NCBI RefSeq assembly: GCF_954871325.1 | Contig: NC_088775.1 | Coordinates: forward strand, 49,949,561-50,013,560 | DNA length: 64,000 nucleotides | Direction of reading: 5' to 3' | DNA from: Gordionus sp. m RMFG-2023 | Taxonomy: Eukaryota; Nematomorpha; Gordioida; Chordodea; Parachordodidae | Shown here: piece by piece, positions 12,901-23,656 of the stretch | How the letters are laid out: every line of letters starts with the position of its first letter | Position numbering within the stretch: position 1 is the first letter of the stretch | Made by a program: the position numbers and the translations under genes | Notes under the pieces: model-generated | Database searches by the model: none | What the model saw: the letters and a program-made list of their open reading frames with translations, nothing else | Told to the model about the DNA's origin: nothing

Positions 12901-15900
12901 TTACTTAAGTTATATATTTTTTTTATGTAGAGAGATGTTATAAAAATGTAGTTATTTCTTATGCATAAATACAACCCTTTCTACGATTTGAGACAAAATA
13001 ACAATTGAATAATTTTCTGACATATATCAACAGTGGAATCATTAGATTTTTCAACTGCCCGAAAAAATTCTATAATCGCAAAATAAATTAGAGGGGCTCC
13101 TTACGATACTATTTTTATAAATAATTTAAATATTATTTAGATTACTTATGAGCTTATTTTTTTAACCGCTAACTTAAGAAAATCAATTGTGAATTTTGAT
13201 TTCAAATATCAATATATTTTATTTAAGCTTTGCCTTAAAAGAAAGTAAATAAATAACATAATAAAATAAAAAAATTTTTCCTCTCTAGCTTTCACCTTTT
13301 CTGGTGGTAAGCTCCTTCAATATCTCTCCCCACTTTATTTTATCATACTATCTCTTTTATCTAATTTATACTACTGCGCACTTTATCCTTTTTGTTACCC
13401 CAGCAAACATCCTCAGCATTCTCATCTCCATAGTTTGTAGACTTCTCTCGTATGATTCTTTGGTTGGCCATGTTTCCTAACTTTATATAACTATGGAACT
13501 GTAAATTTTTCCCTTCAATTTTGTCAAAGCACTAACCACCCTTGATTAATTTTACTTTATCTCTTTCTATATTGTGCCGTTTGTTTGTATAGTGGAGCCC
13601 AAATATTTGCAGCTTTCAATTGCTGATATCTGCCATTCACCTGTTTCATCTCCTCCTATCTCACCACTTGGATTCGGCAAGTATCACAATATCATCTGCA
13701 AATATCATATTCCACGGGACTGTTTGAGGAGACTGTGATAATACATCTATTACTGTAATGAAGAGAAGTGTGAGAGCCGATCCTTGATGAACTCCCTCGG
13801 CTATTATTGAAGCTGAAGTACCTGTTGTGCTACGGACCATTGTTGTATGGCCCATACACATATCCTGTATTATTCTTATATATTTTTCAGGAATTTGTGG
13901 CATAGCACCCTTTGGGATTCTATCGAAGGCCTTTTCTAAATCAAGAAAGACCATGTGTAGCTTTTTGTTCTCCCTGTATTTTTCGCTCATTTGCTAATTG
14001 CGAAGATTGCATCAGTTGTTGATCTTCCAGGCATAACGCCAAATTAAGTCTCTCCTATTTCGATTTTAAGATAGTGTGACATTAGTTTTATGTTTGACAT
14101 GGGGAGTGTTGCTTCTGAAAATATTCTTTCCTATTCATTATTTCTTTTCCCTTTATTATCAATCTCCCACCTTTATTTTTGATTAATTACGGAGCTCCGT
14201 TTATATCCCTAGAATTCTTTTCTCGCTGTTTGGCATATTTTATTTTGCCATTCTTTGGTATGTAGTTCTTCATACATGCCACTCCCCTTGTCAAGCCTAA
14301 AGTCGATTTGGCAGTGTCTGTCTTCCTTTTTTCACTAACTTGTGAGTTTCATGTTTGTATTGATTGCAAATGCATCTGTCATTTTACCCCATTTGATGCA
14401 TGGTTCAAATTTTATCTTATTTTGAGTGGATTTATTTGAGATGTGTAAATCCATGACTAGTTGCGGGCTATATCTTCTCCTGGGATGACTTTGCAATCTA
14501 TTTATTACATCTTTTAATCTTCTGCGAGAGATAAGCATGTAATATATCTGGGTTTTCCTTGCACCACTTTCATATGTTATTAAATACTGTCCTTTTTCCT
14601 ATAGTAGGTGTTGGTTAAGACAAGGTCGAAGTGCGCAAATTTCAGTATATGTTCATCATTTCTTTCTCCATATCCAAAACCACCATGATGCCTTTTGTAG
14701 CTGTCTCTTGCTTTTCCCACATGCGCATTTATTCAAAGTCATCTATATCTTCTTCTTTGCAGCCCATTTTAGGAGCATATACTGAAGGAATGTGTATTAT
14801 TGATTGACCAATGCAGAGTTTCTTTTTCATTAGTTTATTAGATAACCACTGAGGAGGATAGATCTTGACTGAGGATGATGCCGACATATAATACAATTTA
14901 TACCCATCTCTAATTCATTAAAGGCTTCTGACCTTTCCATTTCGTCTCTTGTATGCACGCTATATCAACTTTTCTCTGCCAATTCTCTCGTCTTACCTAG
15001 TGTCCCAATACAGCTAACCTTGTCTTCTTTGCTTTGACCTTTATTTTATTTTTCACAGGATAGAGGTCTACACCCTGCGCTTTCATATTCCTATTTTTGT
15101 TTGTTTCGTTCATTTCCCGGCTGTCCAGGCCTGACGGTGACCGGGGGTGTCATCTCTAAGCTCCGAAATTTATCTTACCATATGTCTTTACACATAATTC
15201 ATCGAAAAAAAACCTTAAAATTTTTATGTCACCAGGATTGAACCTGGGATCTTCTGTTTCCAAGCCTACATCATAACCCACTAAGCCACCCGCCGATAAT
15301 ATAATAAGATAAATATCAATATATTATTTTATTTAAATTTTTATATAAAATTTAAAACGGCATAACTTAATAAAATTTTTTAACTACTAACAAAAATGAA
15401 TGAATATAAATATGAAATTTTATTTAAAATCATTTTTTAAAAGATATTAAAAACTTAGACCTCCAAAATTTTTTCCCCCTCTCTCTTATTGCCTTTATCT
15501 CCTCATTATTGAGCAGTTCATGTATAATATCTACCTCATGCTGCCTAAAAAGCGCTATTCACAATTGGCGAGCAATTGTCAACCTGGCATTAACAGACTT
15601 ACATTCATCCTTCAGAATTCCTGGGATATTCCCATAATGTTTTACTCTATTGATTCCTTCTTATCGAGTGATTTATTGGAACAATGTCCCAGCCAATCTA
15701 TTCCAAATTCTAAATCGGGCTACGAATCGCTGTTGACTATTCAAGCAAAAATTTCGAAAACTTTCGGCGTTCTTCTCACTAATGAAGAACTTCGTAGAGC
15801 TATTTCGCTTCGCCTCAGGTGTGATATATTGCTTACTTTCAAGTGAATTAATTGTTCTTTACCCTGATTCCAAAAAACACCATCATTTAAGATATAGATA

Positions 15901-18900
15901 TTCCAAAAGTGACTTCCCACTGCATACAAACATAAATAACTATCTCAAAAGCTCTTAAAAGGGCCAATATCCCAAATATCCTAGAACCCAAATATTTAGG
16001 CTCAAGCAACAACAGAACACCTGATAATATCAGCCTATCCTTGGTCCTCCAGTTGCTTGGGATTACACATGCATCATTTGGCTCGATCCAACAGAAATGT
16101 CTCATCAATTTGTTCGGGAAAAATCTTAAAAATAAATAAATATTCAGACATTTTTAACGTAATTTTAGTTTTTGATGAAGAATTCCTTCCAACACATTAT
16201 ATTAGTGAGAAAATTAAGTCAATTATTTGGCGATTGTAATGAAGCCTTCTATTTTAAACAAACCATTAGGATACTAATCATCAAAGTAATTACATTGCTG
16301 ATCTGGTTTCATATATAAATGCAAGTAAGCAGATCCAACCTTTGTTATTACCTAATTTAATTGTTTTTTTAATGTAATTTTGCGCCAATTATACCTTAAA
16401 TCGAATACGAATTAGAAAAAAATATTGTTCTAAGAATAATTTTTTATCACTTAATAAATCGAATTATATGTATAATTTGATATTTTTAGCATTATTCAAA
16501 ATTTCGTGAATATTTGTAACTATAGATAAATTATAAAACTTATTCATAGATATTTAAATTTATTTGCAAGTATTTAACATGTTCCTTATAAATAATTATA
16601 TTTTTTAACTTTATTTCCACATCTCTAAATCACTTTTTAAATTCATGAATCACATTTCAAATTTTAATAAAATTTATGTTTTTTCAAGAAGATAGATTTT
16701 TGATCAAATTTTTCCAAAAATTCCAAATATGTTTAGTAAAAAAAATTTACAAGTAAATATTTTATAATTTTCATGCAGAATAAATCTTTCATGAAATCAC
16801 AAATTTTTTTAACAAAAATATTCAAATATTTATTTTTATAAATTTTGAAGATTATTTCATTTTTGAAAATATTTTTTAGGAATTTAATTTTCGAATTGAA
16901 TATTCAATGAATTAAATCGTTAATGTTTTTATTATTCGTAAATATTAATAATGAATTATTCAATTCGTAAGAATGTGAATGATATAATTATTTGATTCGA
17001 AAATACGAATTGAATAACTATATTGCAAATATTTTATTTGATTCGTATTTTTAAATGTATAGCATCAATGCATTTTTTCCGGCAATTTGTTATTTTTTTA
17101 AACTTTAAAATCAATTTTTTAGGGCTAAAATAAAATCTGATTTTACCAGAAATGATTCCATCACATTTGGAATATCTAACCTATGAATTTTAGACAAATT
17201 TGCTATAAAGTTTTGAACTTATTATAATTTATATTAATTTTTTCATAGATATTTTTACAAAAATTGTCCACAATTTATAAAATAGGTATTCTAAACATGT
17301 TGGAATATATTTCCGATAAAATCAGTTTTAAATTTTAAAAAATGCGCTTAAAAAATGATTTAAAGTTGAAAAAATAACACATTGCCAGATAAAATACATT
17401 GACGCTAACATCTATATGCGTTATATCTTTATAATCGTGGTTTGTTTATTATATGACCCTTTGTTTTATTTTTTCAATATTAAAAAAACCCCTAAAATAA
17501 AAAAAATTTAATATACAAAAAAAATTTAATATTTATGATAATAAAATTTGTTTTCACTAAACTTTAGACACCAATTGCCAAAAGATGAACGTTACATATA
17601 AAAATATCTTTTATTCACGTTAACATTGTTACCCCATCAATTGCTTTACCCCAATCTCCAGTATATAATAATATTTTGGTTATACCCTAAACTAGAAATA
17701 TAGATAATGTTATCCAAACAAAATATGGAAAATATGTTGCCAAAATCACGAAAATGTAAAAAAAATGATATTGTTGATAAAAACTTCCACTTGCTGAGCA
17801 AAGATTTTAATTGGATAGAGCATCTCTAATTAATAAATATATATTTACATGTTTAGACTTCTCATTAAATTTGCAATTTTATCATATATATCGATATATA
17901 ATATTTAATTTAAAAATAAAATTTTTCAAATTAATTAAAAATATTTTTGTTAAGTTTTTAAAATATATATATAGTAAATATTATATATCGATGTATAATT
18001 ATTAAATTGCAAATTTAATCAGGATTCTAAATATGTAAATATATATTCATATTTATTAGATGCTCAATTATCGTATTGCAATCTTTGCTCAGAAATTGGA
18101 AGTTTTAACCAAAACTATTATTTTTTTTTTACATTTTCGTGATTTTTTTCCATTTTCGTGATTTTGACCAAAACATTTATTTATTCTAAGGGGGTAATAA
18201 CACGTAATATTTTATATGGAGGAGATTCCTAAATTTGTATTTTCTCAAATAAATAGTGCAATTTTTATGTAAAATATATATTAATATTTATAGATTCAGC
18301 TTATAGTGAAAAATATATGGGATCTCTATCAGATAACATAGATACATACCAATTATCTAGTATTTTAGACAAAGTTGAAAATATAAAATTTCATAAATTT
18401 TTATTAATCCATGGGACAGGTGATGGTTTATAATTGTTTATTTTTATTAATTTATTGGAATAATTTTGTAGATAATGTACATTTTCAACACACCGCTCAA
18501 ATGATCAAGTCATTAGTTGAGAAAAATATAATGTTCGATTTAATGGTTAATTTAATTATAGTTTTTGTTTATTATAGAATATAAATACGGATTTAATATT
18601 TTACGCTATATTTATGAATGATTTAATATTATAGGGCTTCCCATTCAAAAAAGGAAATGGTTCTACTAAAAAAAGGAACCACGCGAAAAAGAGGTTCAAT
18701 AAAAAAAAGGTTATTTATTACCTTTTTTCTCAAATTATCTTGAGATGTAATTTCTTTGGCATTTTTTTTTCAAATATTCATTTTTAATTTTTTTCCATAT
18801 TTCCCCCCTTACTTTTTGCGATATCTCTTTAATTCGATGTCATTAATCATTTTTTTTCTTAATTTTTTTTTTCATATTTTTTTTACTATTTTTTTTACTA

Positions 18901-19830
18901 TTTTTTTGTTTTCCTCTAAATATTTATTTTCCTTGTCATCTTTTTTCAATTCTCTATTTCATTTGCCATTTTTAATCCTTCCCTTTTTTTCATCTTAATT
19001 CCCATTACAAATTCGGAAAATAAATTTATCGATATACTTTTAAAAAAAGTGATAAGTAAATTACTATATATAGTCCGGAGACATACAAGAGACAGGATTT
19101 GGGCTGAAAAATAATATTTTTTTAAACAATTTTCATCTTTTTTGGTCATCTTTTACAATTTTCTTAATTTTTTAAATTCATTTTTTCTATTATTTTTAAT
19201 TTTATTTAAATAATTTCTCGATTTTTCCCGTCATCTTTATTCAATTCTCTATTTTTTTTAATCATTTTAAATCATTCTTTTTTAACACTTTACAATTAAG
19301 GGAAATAAATTTAGACTGGCCAGAATTTTGAAAAAAAATTACACCCAGTCTTAATTTTGTTATCTTTTTAAGCGTATAAATTAAAAATAAAAAATATCGC
19401 AAAAATGAGACAAGAAAAAAAAATTTAAATAACCAATATAATAATGCTAAAAACATGACATTTCAGAATAACAAAATATACAAAAATTTATTAATAACTA
19501 TTTTTCTTTTTTTTCACTGACACTTTCCCTTTTTATGATCAGACTTTTTTAATTTTTTTTAAATGGGAAACCTTATATTATATTAATGCCGATTTGAAAC
19601 AAATATTACTAATTAAAATTCAGGTATATCCCGATGAAAATCACGAGCTCCACAATGTAAGAGAACATTTATATTTGAAAATGACCGATTTTCTGATCAA
19701 TTCATGTTATAACCATGCCTTTCAGCCTCATATTGATATTATAAAACAATTTGATTTAATAAATGATCAACTACTTCATCAGCAACAGCAATCACTAAAC
19801 GAAAAAATTACTGATTCTAATGATGATTGA
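3910..19830 (+). CDS. Dipeptidyl-peptidase IV family serine peptidase (5' end not seen)
   Basis: S9B peptidase: cleaves dipeptides after Pro/Ala from peptide N-termini; family members are usually type II membrane or cytosolic. Exons: 3910-4070, 4219-4322, 6254-6704, ~9554-9728 (start could be 9548), 9776-10126, 10198-10273, 10415-10609, 10793-10850, 12613-12718, 18294-18425, 18472-18545, 19624-19830 (TGA). All junctions are GT-AG and all phases fit. Visible marks: the Glu-Glu motif opening exon 1; PYPK-VGHANP, matching the DPP4 propeller; VEIYGGP (oxyanion Tyr); IDGRGT; the nucleophile Ser in GW|SYGA, with Trp and Ser split by an intron; DSAYSEKYMG; catalytic Asp in GDDNVHF, across exons 10/11; catalytic His in DENHEL. 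The second Gly of the usual GWSYGG is Ala. About 640 residues are visible against ~760 for DPP4, so only the N-terminus is missing, presumably upstream. The loss-of-Ser DPP6/10 type is excluded. C-terminus is Gln-rich. Confidence 0.92.
4323..6253 (+). other. Peptidase intron 2: satellite relics and coding-like islands
   Basis: AT-rich intron. At about 5200-5400 are diverged units of the 119-bp repeat that is tandem at 57130-58075; they share the TCATAATCGTTATTTT-type core and the Phe-rich T-run that follows. A C-rich run lies at 4432-4450. Two islands of higher GC, about 5555-5640 and 5735-5830, read like coding sequence on the - strand (for example a KRYPIHGPAEG stretch preceded by an AAG acceptor-like site), but I recognise no family. 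The open stretch from 6105 that reads into exon 3 encodes a basic, then Leu/Ile-rich peptide. The acceptor CAG at 6251-6253 and the phase of exon 2 show that it is intronic. Confidence 0.5.
7130..9200 (+). mobile_element. Broken Ty3/gypsy LTR retrotransposon in peptidase intron 3
   Basis: Two related direct repeats, about 7150-7310 and 8985-9200, share TTTATTTTATTATTTTGGAT and the AAGAAATAAAATAAAA tract and look like LTRs. Between them are remains of pol: an RNase H-like part (about 7440-7800) and an integrase-like part with a zinc-binding head and the beginning of the catalytic core (about 7850-8460). gag and the main reverse transcriptase are not visible. It is an internally deleted fossil with many breaks. 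It lies in the same direction as the host gene, wholly within the intron between exons 3 and 4. The intron start (6785-6850) also holds long C and A runs. Confidence 0.7.
10851..12612 (+). other. Peptidase intron 8, no recognisable element
   Basis: AT-rich intron between the exon ending in Gly-Trp and the exon that opens with the catalytic Ser codon. I see no element ends, no tandem array and no convincing coding exon. A 69-codon open stretch on the - strand at 11773-11982 has higher GC than its surroundings but matches nothing I know; it may be a transposase relic. Other introns of this gene not listed separately (4071-4218, 9729-9775, 10127-10197, 10274-10414, 10610-10792, 18426-18471) are short and plain. 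Confidence 0.4.
13290..15180 (-). mobile_element. RTE/BovB-type LINE, decayed
   Basis: Read on the - strand, the 5' part (about 15000-14700) gives APE-endonuclease blocks including KVDIACIQETKWKG. The open piece at 13990-13661 gives reverse transcriptase blocks: LHMVFLDLEKAFDRIP (motif A), a Val-His-Gln-Gly-Ser block (motif B) and FADDIV (motif C). Blocks between them are broken by several frameshifts and stops, so the copy is inactive. The order endonuclease then RT with FADD fits RTE-clade LINEs, not the RLE LINEs elsewhere in this window. The 3' end runs into an A/T-rich tail near 13260-13290. It lies in peptidase intron 9 (12719-18293), antisense to the host gene. A tRNA-like sequence stands just before its 5' end. 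Confidence 0.78.
15226..15297 (-). repeat. tRNA-like SINE head next to the RTE LINE
   Basis: On the - strand there is a clear pol III promoter pair: A box TGGCTTAGTGG and, about 33 bases on, B box GGTTCAATCC. The arms do not close into a proper acceptor stem, so it is not a working tRNA gene but a tRNA-derived head. It is followed at once by about 100 bases with GACACCCCCGGTCACC-type GC-rich sequence that runs into the 5' end of the RTE element. It may be a SINE head, or part of the LINE's own 5' region. Confidence 0.6.
15500..16250 (+). pseudogene. RLE-type LINE, internal-to-C-terminal fragment
   Basis: The piece at 15520-15846 ends in FGVLLTNEELRRAISLRLRC, which parallels the block before the zinc knuckle in the main copy (27600-27660). 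Further on, about 15945-16060, KRANIPNILEPKYLG and TPDNISL correspond to the endonuclease region (ISAGFSNSLEPLGL and RPDGMSL in the main copy). A frameshift follows. The reverse transcriptase part is absent. It is a dead 5'-truncated copy in peptidase intron 9, on the host gene's strand. Confidence 0.6.
16390..17045. repeat. Dispersed AT-rich repeat, shared with 53330-53780
   Basis: The segment has CGAATACGAATT-type ends and an inner part with TATTTAACATGTTCCTT and TTTCCACATCT. The same inner sequence is seen in reverse orientation at 53530-53600. No coding potential. It is probably a non-autonomous transposon, but clean ends and target duplications could not be fixed. Confidence 0.45.
17055..17416. 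mobile_element. MITE with ~55-bp inverted ends
   Basis: The left end TAGCATCAATGCATTTT and the complement of the right end TAGCGTCAATGTATTTT match, and the match continues with few differences for about 55 bases, past GGCAAT and the GTTATTTTTT tract. The middle is AT-rich without coding sequence. A target duplication could not be decided. It lies in peptidase intron 9. Confidence 0.65.
17733..18178. mobile_element. Near-complete foldback (palindromic) element
   Basis: Almost the whole segment is one inverted repeat. The outer arms share AAAATCACGAAAATGTAAAA and TGAGCAAAGATT. Inner arms continue with CATCT, the AATATATATTTACAT block, TTAAATTTGCAATTT and ATCGATATATAATATTTA. The centre lies near 17950. 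No coding sequence. It ends about 115 bases before peptidase exon 10, so a long hairpin would stand close to that acceptor in the transcript. Confidence 0.8.
18632..19576. mobile_element. Putative TIR element in peptidase intron 11
   Basis: The left end AGGGCTTCCCATTC is matched by the complement of the right end, AAGGTTTCCCATTT. AAAAAAGGAA-type subterminal repeats follow on the left and appear again near 20360-20545. The interior is T-rich with no gene. Flanking duplications are unclear in the AT-rich context. Confidence 0.4.
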
Positions 19831-20636
19831 GAAAATAGAAAAACTCATTTTTCCAAATAGTTACCTGCTGTTATCTATTTTTCGGTTCTAAACTATGTTT
19901 TTAAACCATCTTAACTTATATAGAAACATTAAATCTATTCAAACATTTATAACGCATGCATGTTCTTTGCAATTTTATTTTAAAATATTTATATAAATTT
20001 TATAGGTTGATGTAAGAAAAAAATTAATTGCTATAGAAAATATAATTATAAAACCAACTTATTTAGTCACTAAAAAAACAATGTATAAATGATCATTAAG
20101 GTTAGCTTATTAGATAAATAAATTGTTAATAGGAATTCATTTATAAAACTAACTTATTTAGGTCACTAAAACCAAACTATAAATGATCATTGACATTAAC
20201 ATATTAATGATGTTTTCCGTTAAAATATTATTTTTTTCATTTTTAAACCATTTATAGAGCGCGTTTTTTTAATTTATAGTATACGATTTTACCGAAAATA
20301 TATTCCAACAATTTATACAATACCTACCTTATCTTTTGGATCATTTAATTTATCTACATAAAGTCCGATAAAAAGGAAATGACCCTGTCTAAATGAAAAG
20401 GTTGGGTAAATGGAAATTTTTCTATCAAAAATTGAAATTCCAAAGTTTCAAAAATGGTAGGATCAAAAGAGCAAACAAATAAGGAAAAGATCCGATCAAA
20501 AAGGAAAAGTTCTTTTCAATTAAAAAAGGAAAATTCTTATTCAAAATAATAAATCGTTATTTATAATATTTGAAATGACATTTATCTTTGATTTTTGGTT
20601 GTTTTACTTTACTTGATAAAAATATTCATACTTAGC
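19831..20636 (+). other. Peptidase 3' flank, AAAAGGAAA repeats
   Basis: Sequence downstream of the peptidase stop. Two related blocks near 20030-20100 and 20130-20200 share AAACCAACTTATTTAG-like sequence. At 20360-20545 there are spaced AAAAAGGAAA motifs. No coding sequence; no confident polyadenylation site could be picked because AATAAA-like words are common in this base composition. Confidence 0.35.
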
Positions 20637-20644
20637 CTTAAACT

Positions 20645-21405
20645 CAGGGGTTCGAACCGAACCTGAACCCGGAGAATAAAACCAGGGTTTTGGGGAAAAA
20701 AATTTAAACCCGAACCAAACCTCATCCCCGTTTATAATATTTTCAAAACCCCGAACCGTACCCAGGAATTTTATTTGAACGGGTTCAACCGGGTTCAGTG
20801 TATTGTTTAAATGAATATAATATATTTGTATAATTGTAAATACAATTATTAATAATTTACTTGACATTTTATAATATTTTCAAATTTCCAATTAAGTGAA
20901 GTGTTAATAAATTTTAAACAACTTAATTAATTTACTCCATTTTTAAATTTGTTCTCAAAAATTCCTATATAAATTTTGAACAATTAAATTCATTTACGCC
21001 ATTTATTTTTAATTTTTAACTTTTTCTCAAAGATTATTAATTAGAGGAAAATGAGTGAACAAGTCAAAGTAAAAATTATTATATTGGATATTGTTAATTT
21101 AAAGAAATACGTCTAAATAAAATTTTTTAAATCTATACATTATTATGCTTTGTATTTTTAACTATATTTTCCCTATAAATAAAATAAAAAATTTATTTTT
21201 CTATAGCAAATTTATGTCTAGTTTTTTAATTATGATTTAAATATAGAATATATTTTTTTTTATCTATTCAAAAATTCTTAAACCCGGAACTAAACCCGGG
21301 ATCAAAAATATTTCCCTGAACCCGAACCGAACCACATATTTTTTTTAATCTTAAACCGAACCCGAACCGAATCCGGGCAAAAATTTTGCCGGGTTCGCAT
21401 CCCTG
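20645..21405. mobile_element. hAT-type non-autonomous element with 8-bp target duplication
   Basis: Ends CAGGGGTTCGAACC and, complemented from the right, CAGGGATGCGAACCCGG. Flanks are CTTAAACT (20637-20644) and CTTAAAAT (21406-21413), an 8-bp duplication with one difference, as hAT elements make. Both arms carry repeated CCCGAACC words. No transposase inside. Related remnants are at 28700-29165, 29570-29835 and 46005-46726; the last still holds a transposase relic, which supports the hAT call. Confidence 0.8.
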
Positions 21406-21413
21406 CTTAAAAT

Positions 21414-23580
21414 TTTTATTAAATTGATTGGAATTATTAATATTTTCATTCTGATAAATTATAAATTTGTATAAGAATAATTATAATCTTTTTGTTCATT
21501 CACTAGACAAAAAGTGCAAAATATAATCTTCCGAAATTATAACAACATTACAGTTATTGAAATATCAACTTAAAAATAGGATAAAAATTTAAAAATATAG
21601 GGTAAATAAATGCTGATATTGTATTATTTATATTTGCTGCAAAAGTTTTATTAGAGTAGCAAAAAAACTTCCAAAAGTCATGCATTCTTGTTATACCAGT
21701 ATGCCATTGTTAAGATTATTGTATCGTTTTCAAACAATAAAAATGAAATATTTTATATATTTAGATTTAAATTTTAAATATGCCATCTTACCACAAATGG
21801 TTTGCTACGTAACCAGTGATCATTAATAAAACAGTAACAAAATTGTTTTTACTAAATCTGAAACTCATTAGAAGACTATAGAACAGTAACGAAGCGTACA
21901 TAGAAGCAAGGGGCGCATTACTTCCCTTGAAATTATTCTTAAATAATTAATATAATCTTTATACTATGTTAAAAAAAATACTAATTTCATTTAAAAAAAT
22001 GAATATTAAATAGTATTTTTACTACGTTAAAAAAATATACATGAGGGAACCAAATATTATTGCTTAATTGTTAATAAATTAAATGAAAATCATATAAATG
22101 TATTCTGTAATTTAAAGTTTAAAATGAGGAAGCAAATAAGTAAATGCTTATTTTTTTTATAAATAAAAAAGAATGAAAAAACTTAAATAAAAAATTTCTT
22201 CTTTTTTAAATGCAATAAAAATAATTCATTTAATATATCTAATAATTGTATTATTCAAAATTTATTAATTATCATTTAGATCAATAAATATTGATTTGAA
22301 GAAATTGATTATTGAAAAGTGTTGTGTTTTCAAACGATAACTTGTTTATCATTTATATTTTTCTCTTTGTTTATACCATACTCGTATATTACCATTCACT
22401 TTTTTCTATGTTCACTTATACCACCCTGTTTTAATTTCATCCTCAAAACTGGTTCTAGCCAGTTTTCGAGATGGGCATGATGGAAATTAATATTTGTTTA
22501 TTATCATTTAATAAATATGGGGACTATTCGGAAAAATAAATTGTATTGATCAAATATTTGATTTTAGTTTTTTTTATTTTTATGTCCGATAATATGATAA
22601 TAAAATTTTTACTTTTGATTAACAATTAAAATAAATTCGTGTTGTACTACAACACTAAGGAAACCCAAAACCAATTTTATAAAACTTGAAAAAACAAATC
22701 AAAACTTGCATTCATAATTTTTCCATCGATAAATATGAAAAATATGAAAAATTTTCTAATGCTCTATATTGTCGGTCATGTCTATTATTCCCAAAGGAAA
22801 AATATATAAAGGATTTTCGATATGAATAGTTTTTTGATGGGTGTTTTACAGCATGAAGAATTAACCGCTTTCAGTCAATGATTCAATTAAAATCATTTGG
22901 CGTTGATCAAATGGAAAATATATAGATATTCGATGTGCAAAATATCAATTAAAATTTTACTCAAAAACAAAGACGAATTCATCTTATTTATAAATCTTAA
23001 TTTGTTCTATTTACTAATAAAAATTAAAATGTTTTTCAATTGCTTCCCTAGTAGTAAATTTGACGCTTCACCCTATAAAAGTTAGTTCGTTTTATTTTGC
23101 GGTCTAATAATGAGACTATAGAATAATTCACTAGAATTACATTCCGTGCTCATTATTTTTGAAAAATCTATTTTTTAATAATATTTACTTCGTGTTTCAA
23201 ATAAAATAGACAATAATATAGATTCAATGATATAGGATTAATCAACCAAGCACCAATTAATCATGCTGGATAAACAGATCATATCATCATTTTCCATTTA
23301 ATAAAAAAGGAAATTAATATGTATATAAAAAAAATGACCATCATTAATTTCAATTAATTTAATATATTTGAAGTATAGTATAAATATTTTATCATGTATA
23401 TTGATAAAATGTAATTCACCAGAATTTAAATTTTAAAACCAAATATCAATATATTAACTATTAAAATTAAAAATAAATAAATAAAATATATTTTAAAAAA
23501 ATCCGGGCCGGGCATGAAAATGGTTCCTCTGCAGGTCTCCAATGTATATAAACATTTATGACTTGGGGGAGGTTTTAATC
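21414..23580. other. AT-rich intergenic stretch
   Basis: I see no coding exon, element end or tandem array here. Short open stretches exist (for example 22897-23085) but have the Lys/Ile/Phe composition expected of random AT-rich DNA. Confidence 0.5.
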
Positions 23581-23582
23581 CT

Positions 23583-23656
23583 CTTCCCTCTATTTGCCCA
23601 TAATTGCTCATAAACTTAATTGAATTTTATTTGTCAGATGAAAACAAATGGAATAT
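23583..23656 (+). repeat. Direct repeat, left copy, abutting the long-TIR element
   Basis: Begins TCTTCCCTCTAT and contains TTTGTCAGATGAAAA. The same sequence returns in direct orientation at 30549-30660, beyond the other end of the element; that copy has about 19 extra bases (GCTGAAGCTCTGGCCTATT). Each copy directly touches an inverted arm, as a long target duplication would. Confidence 0.7.

Noticed and set aside
15226-15297. A functional tRNA gene
   Set aside because: The A and B boxes are good, but the acceptor arms do not pair and no proper anticodon loop can be drawn.
18756-19456. Several open frames rich in Phe, Leu and Ile on both strands
   Set aside because: Composition is that of T-rich DNA inside a TIR-bounded intron element; no motif or splice-consistent exon.
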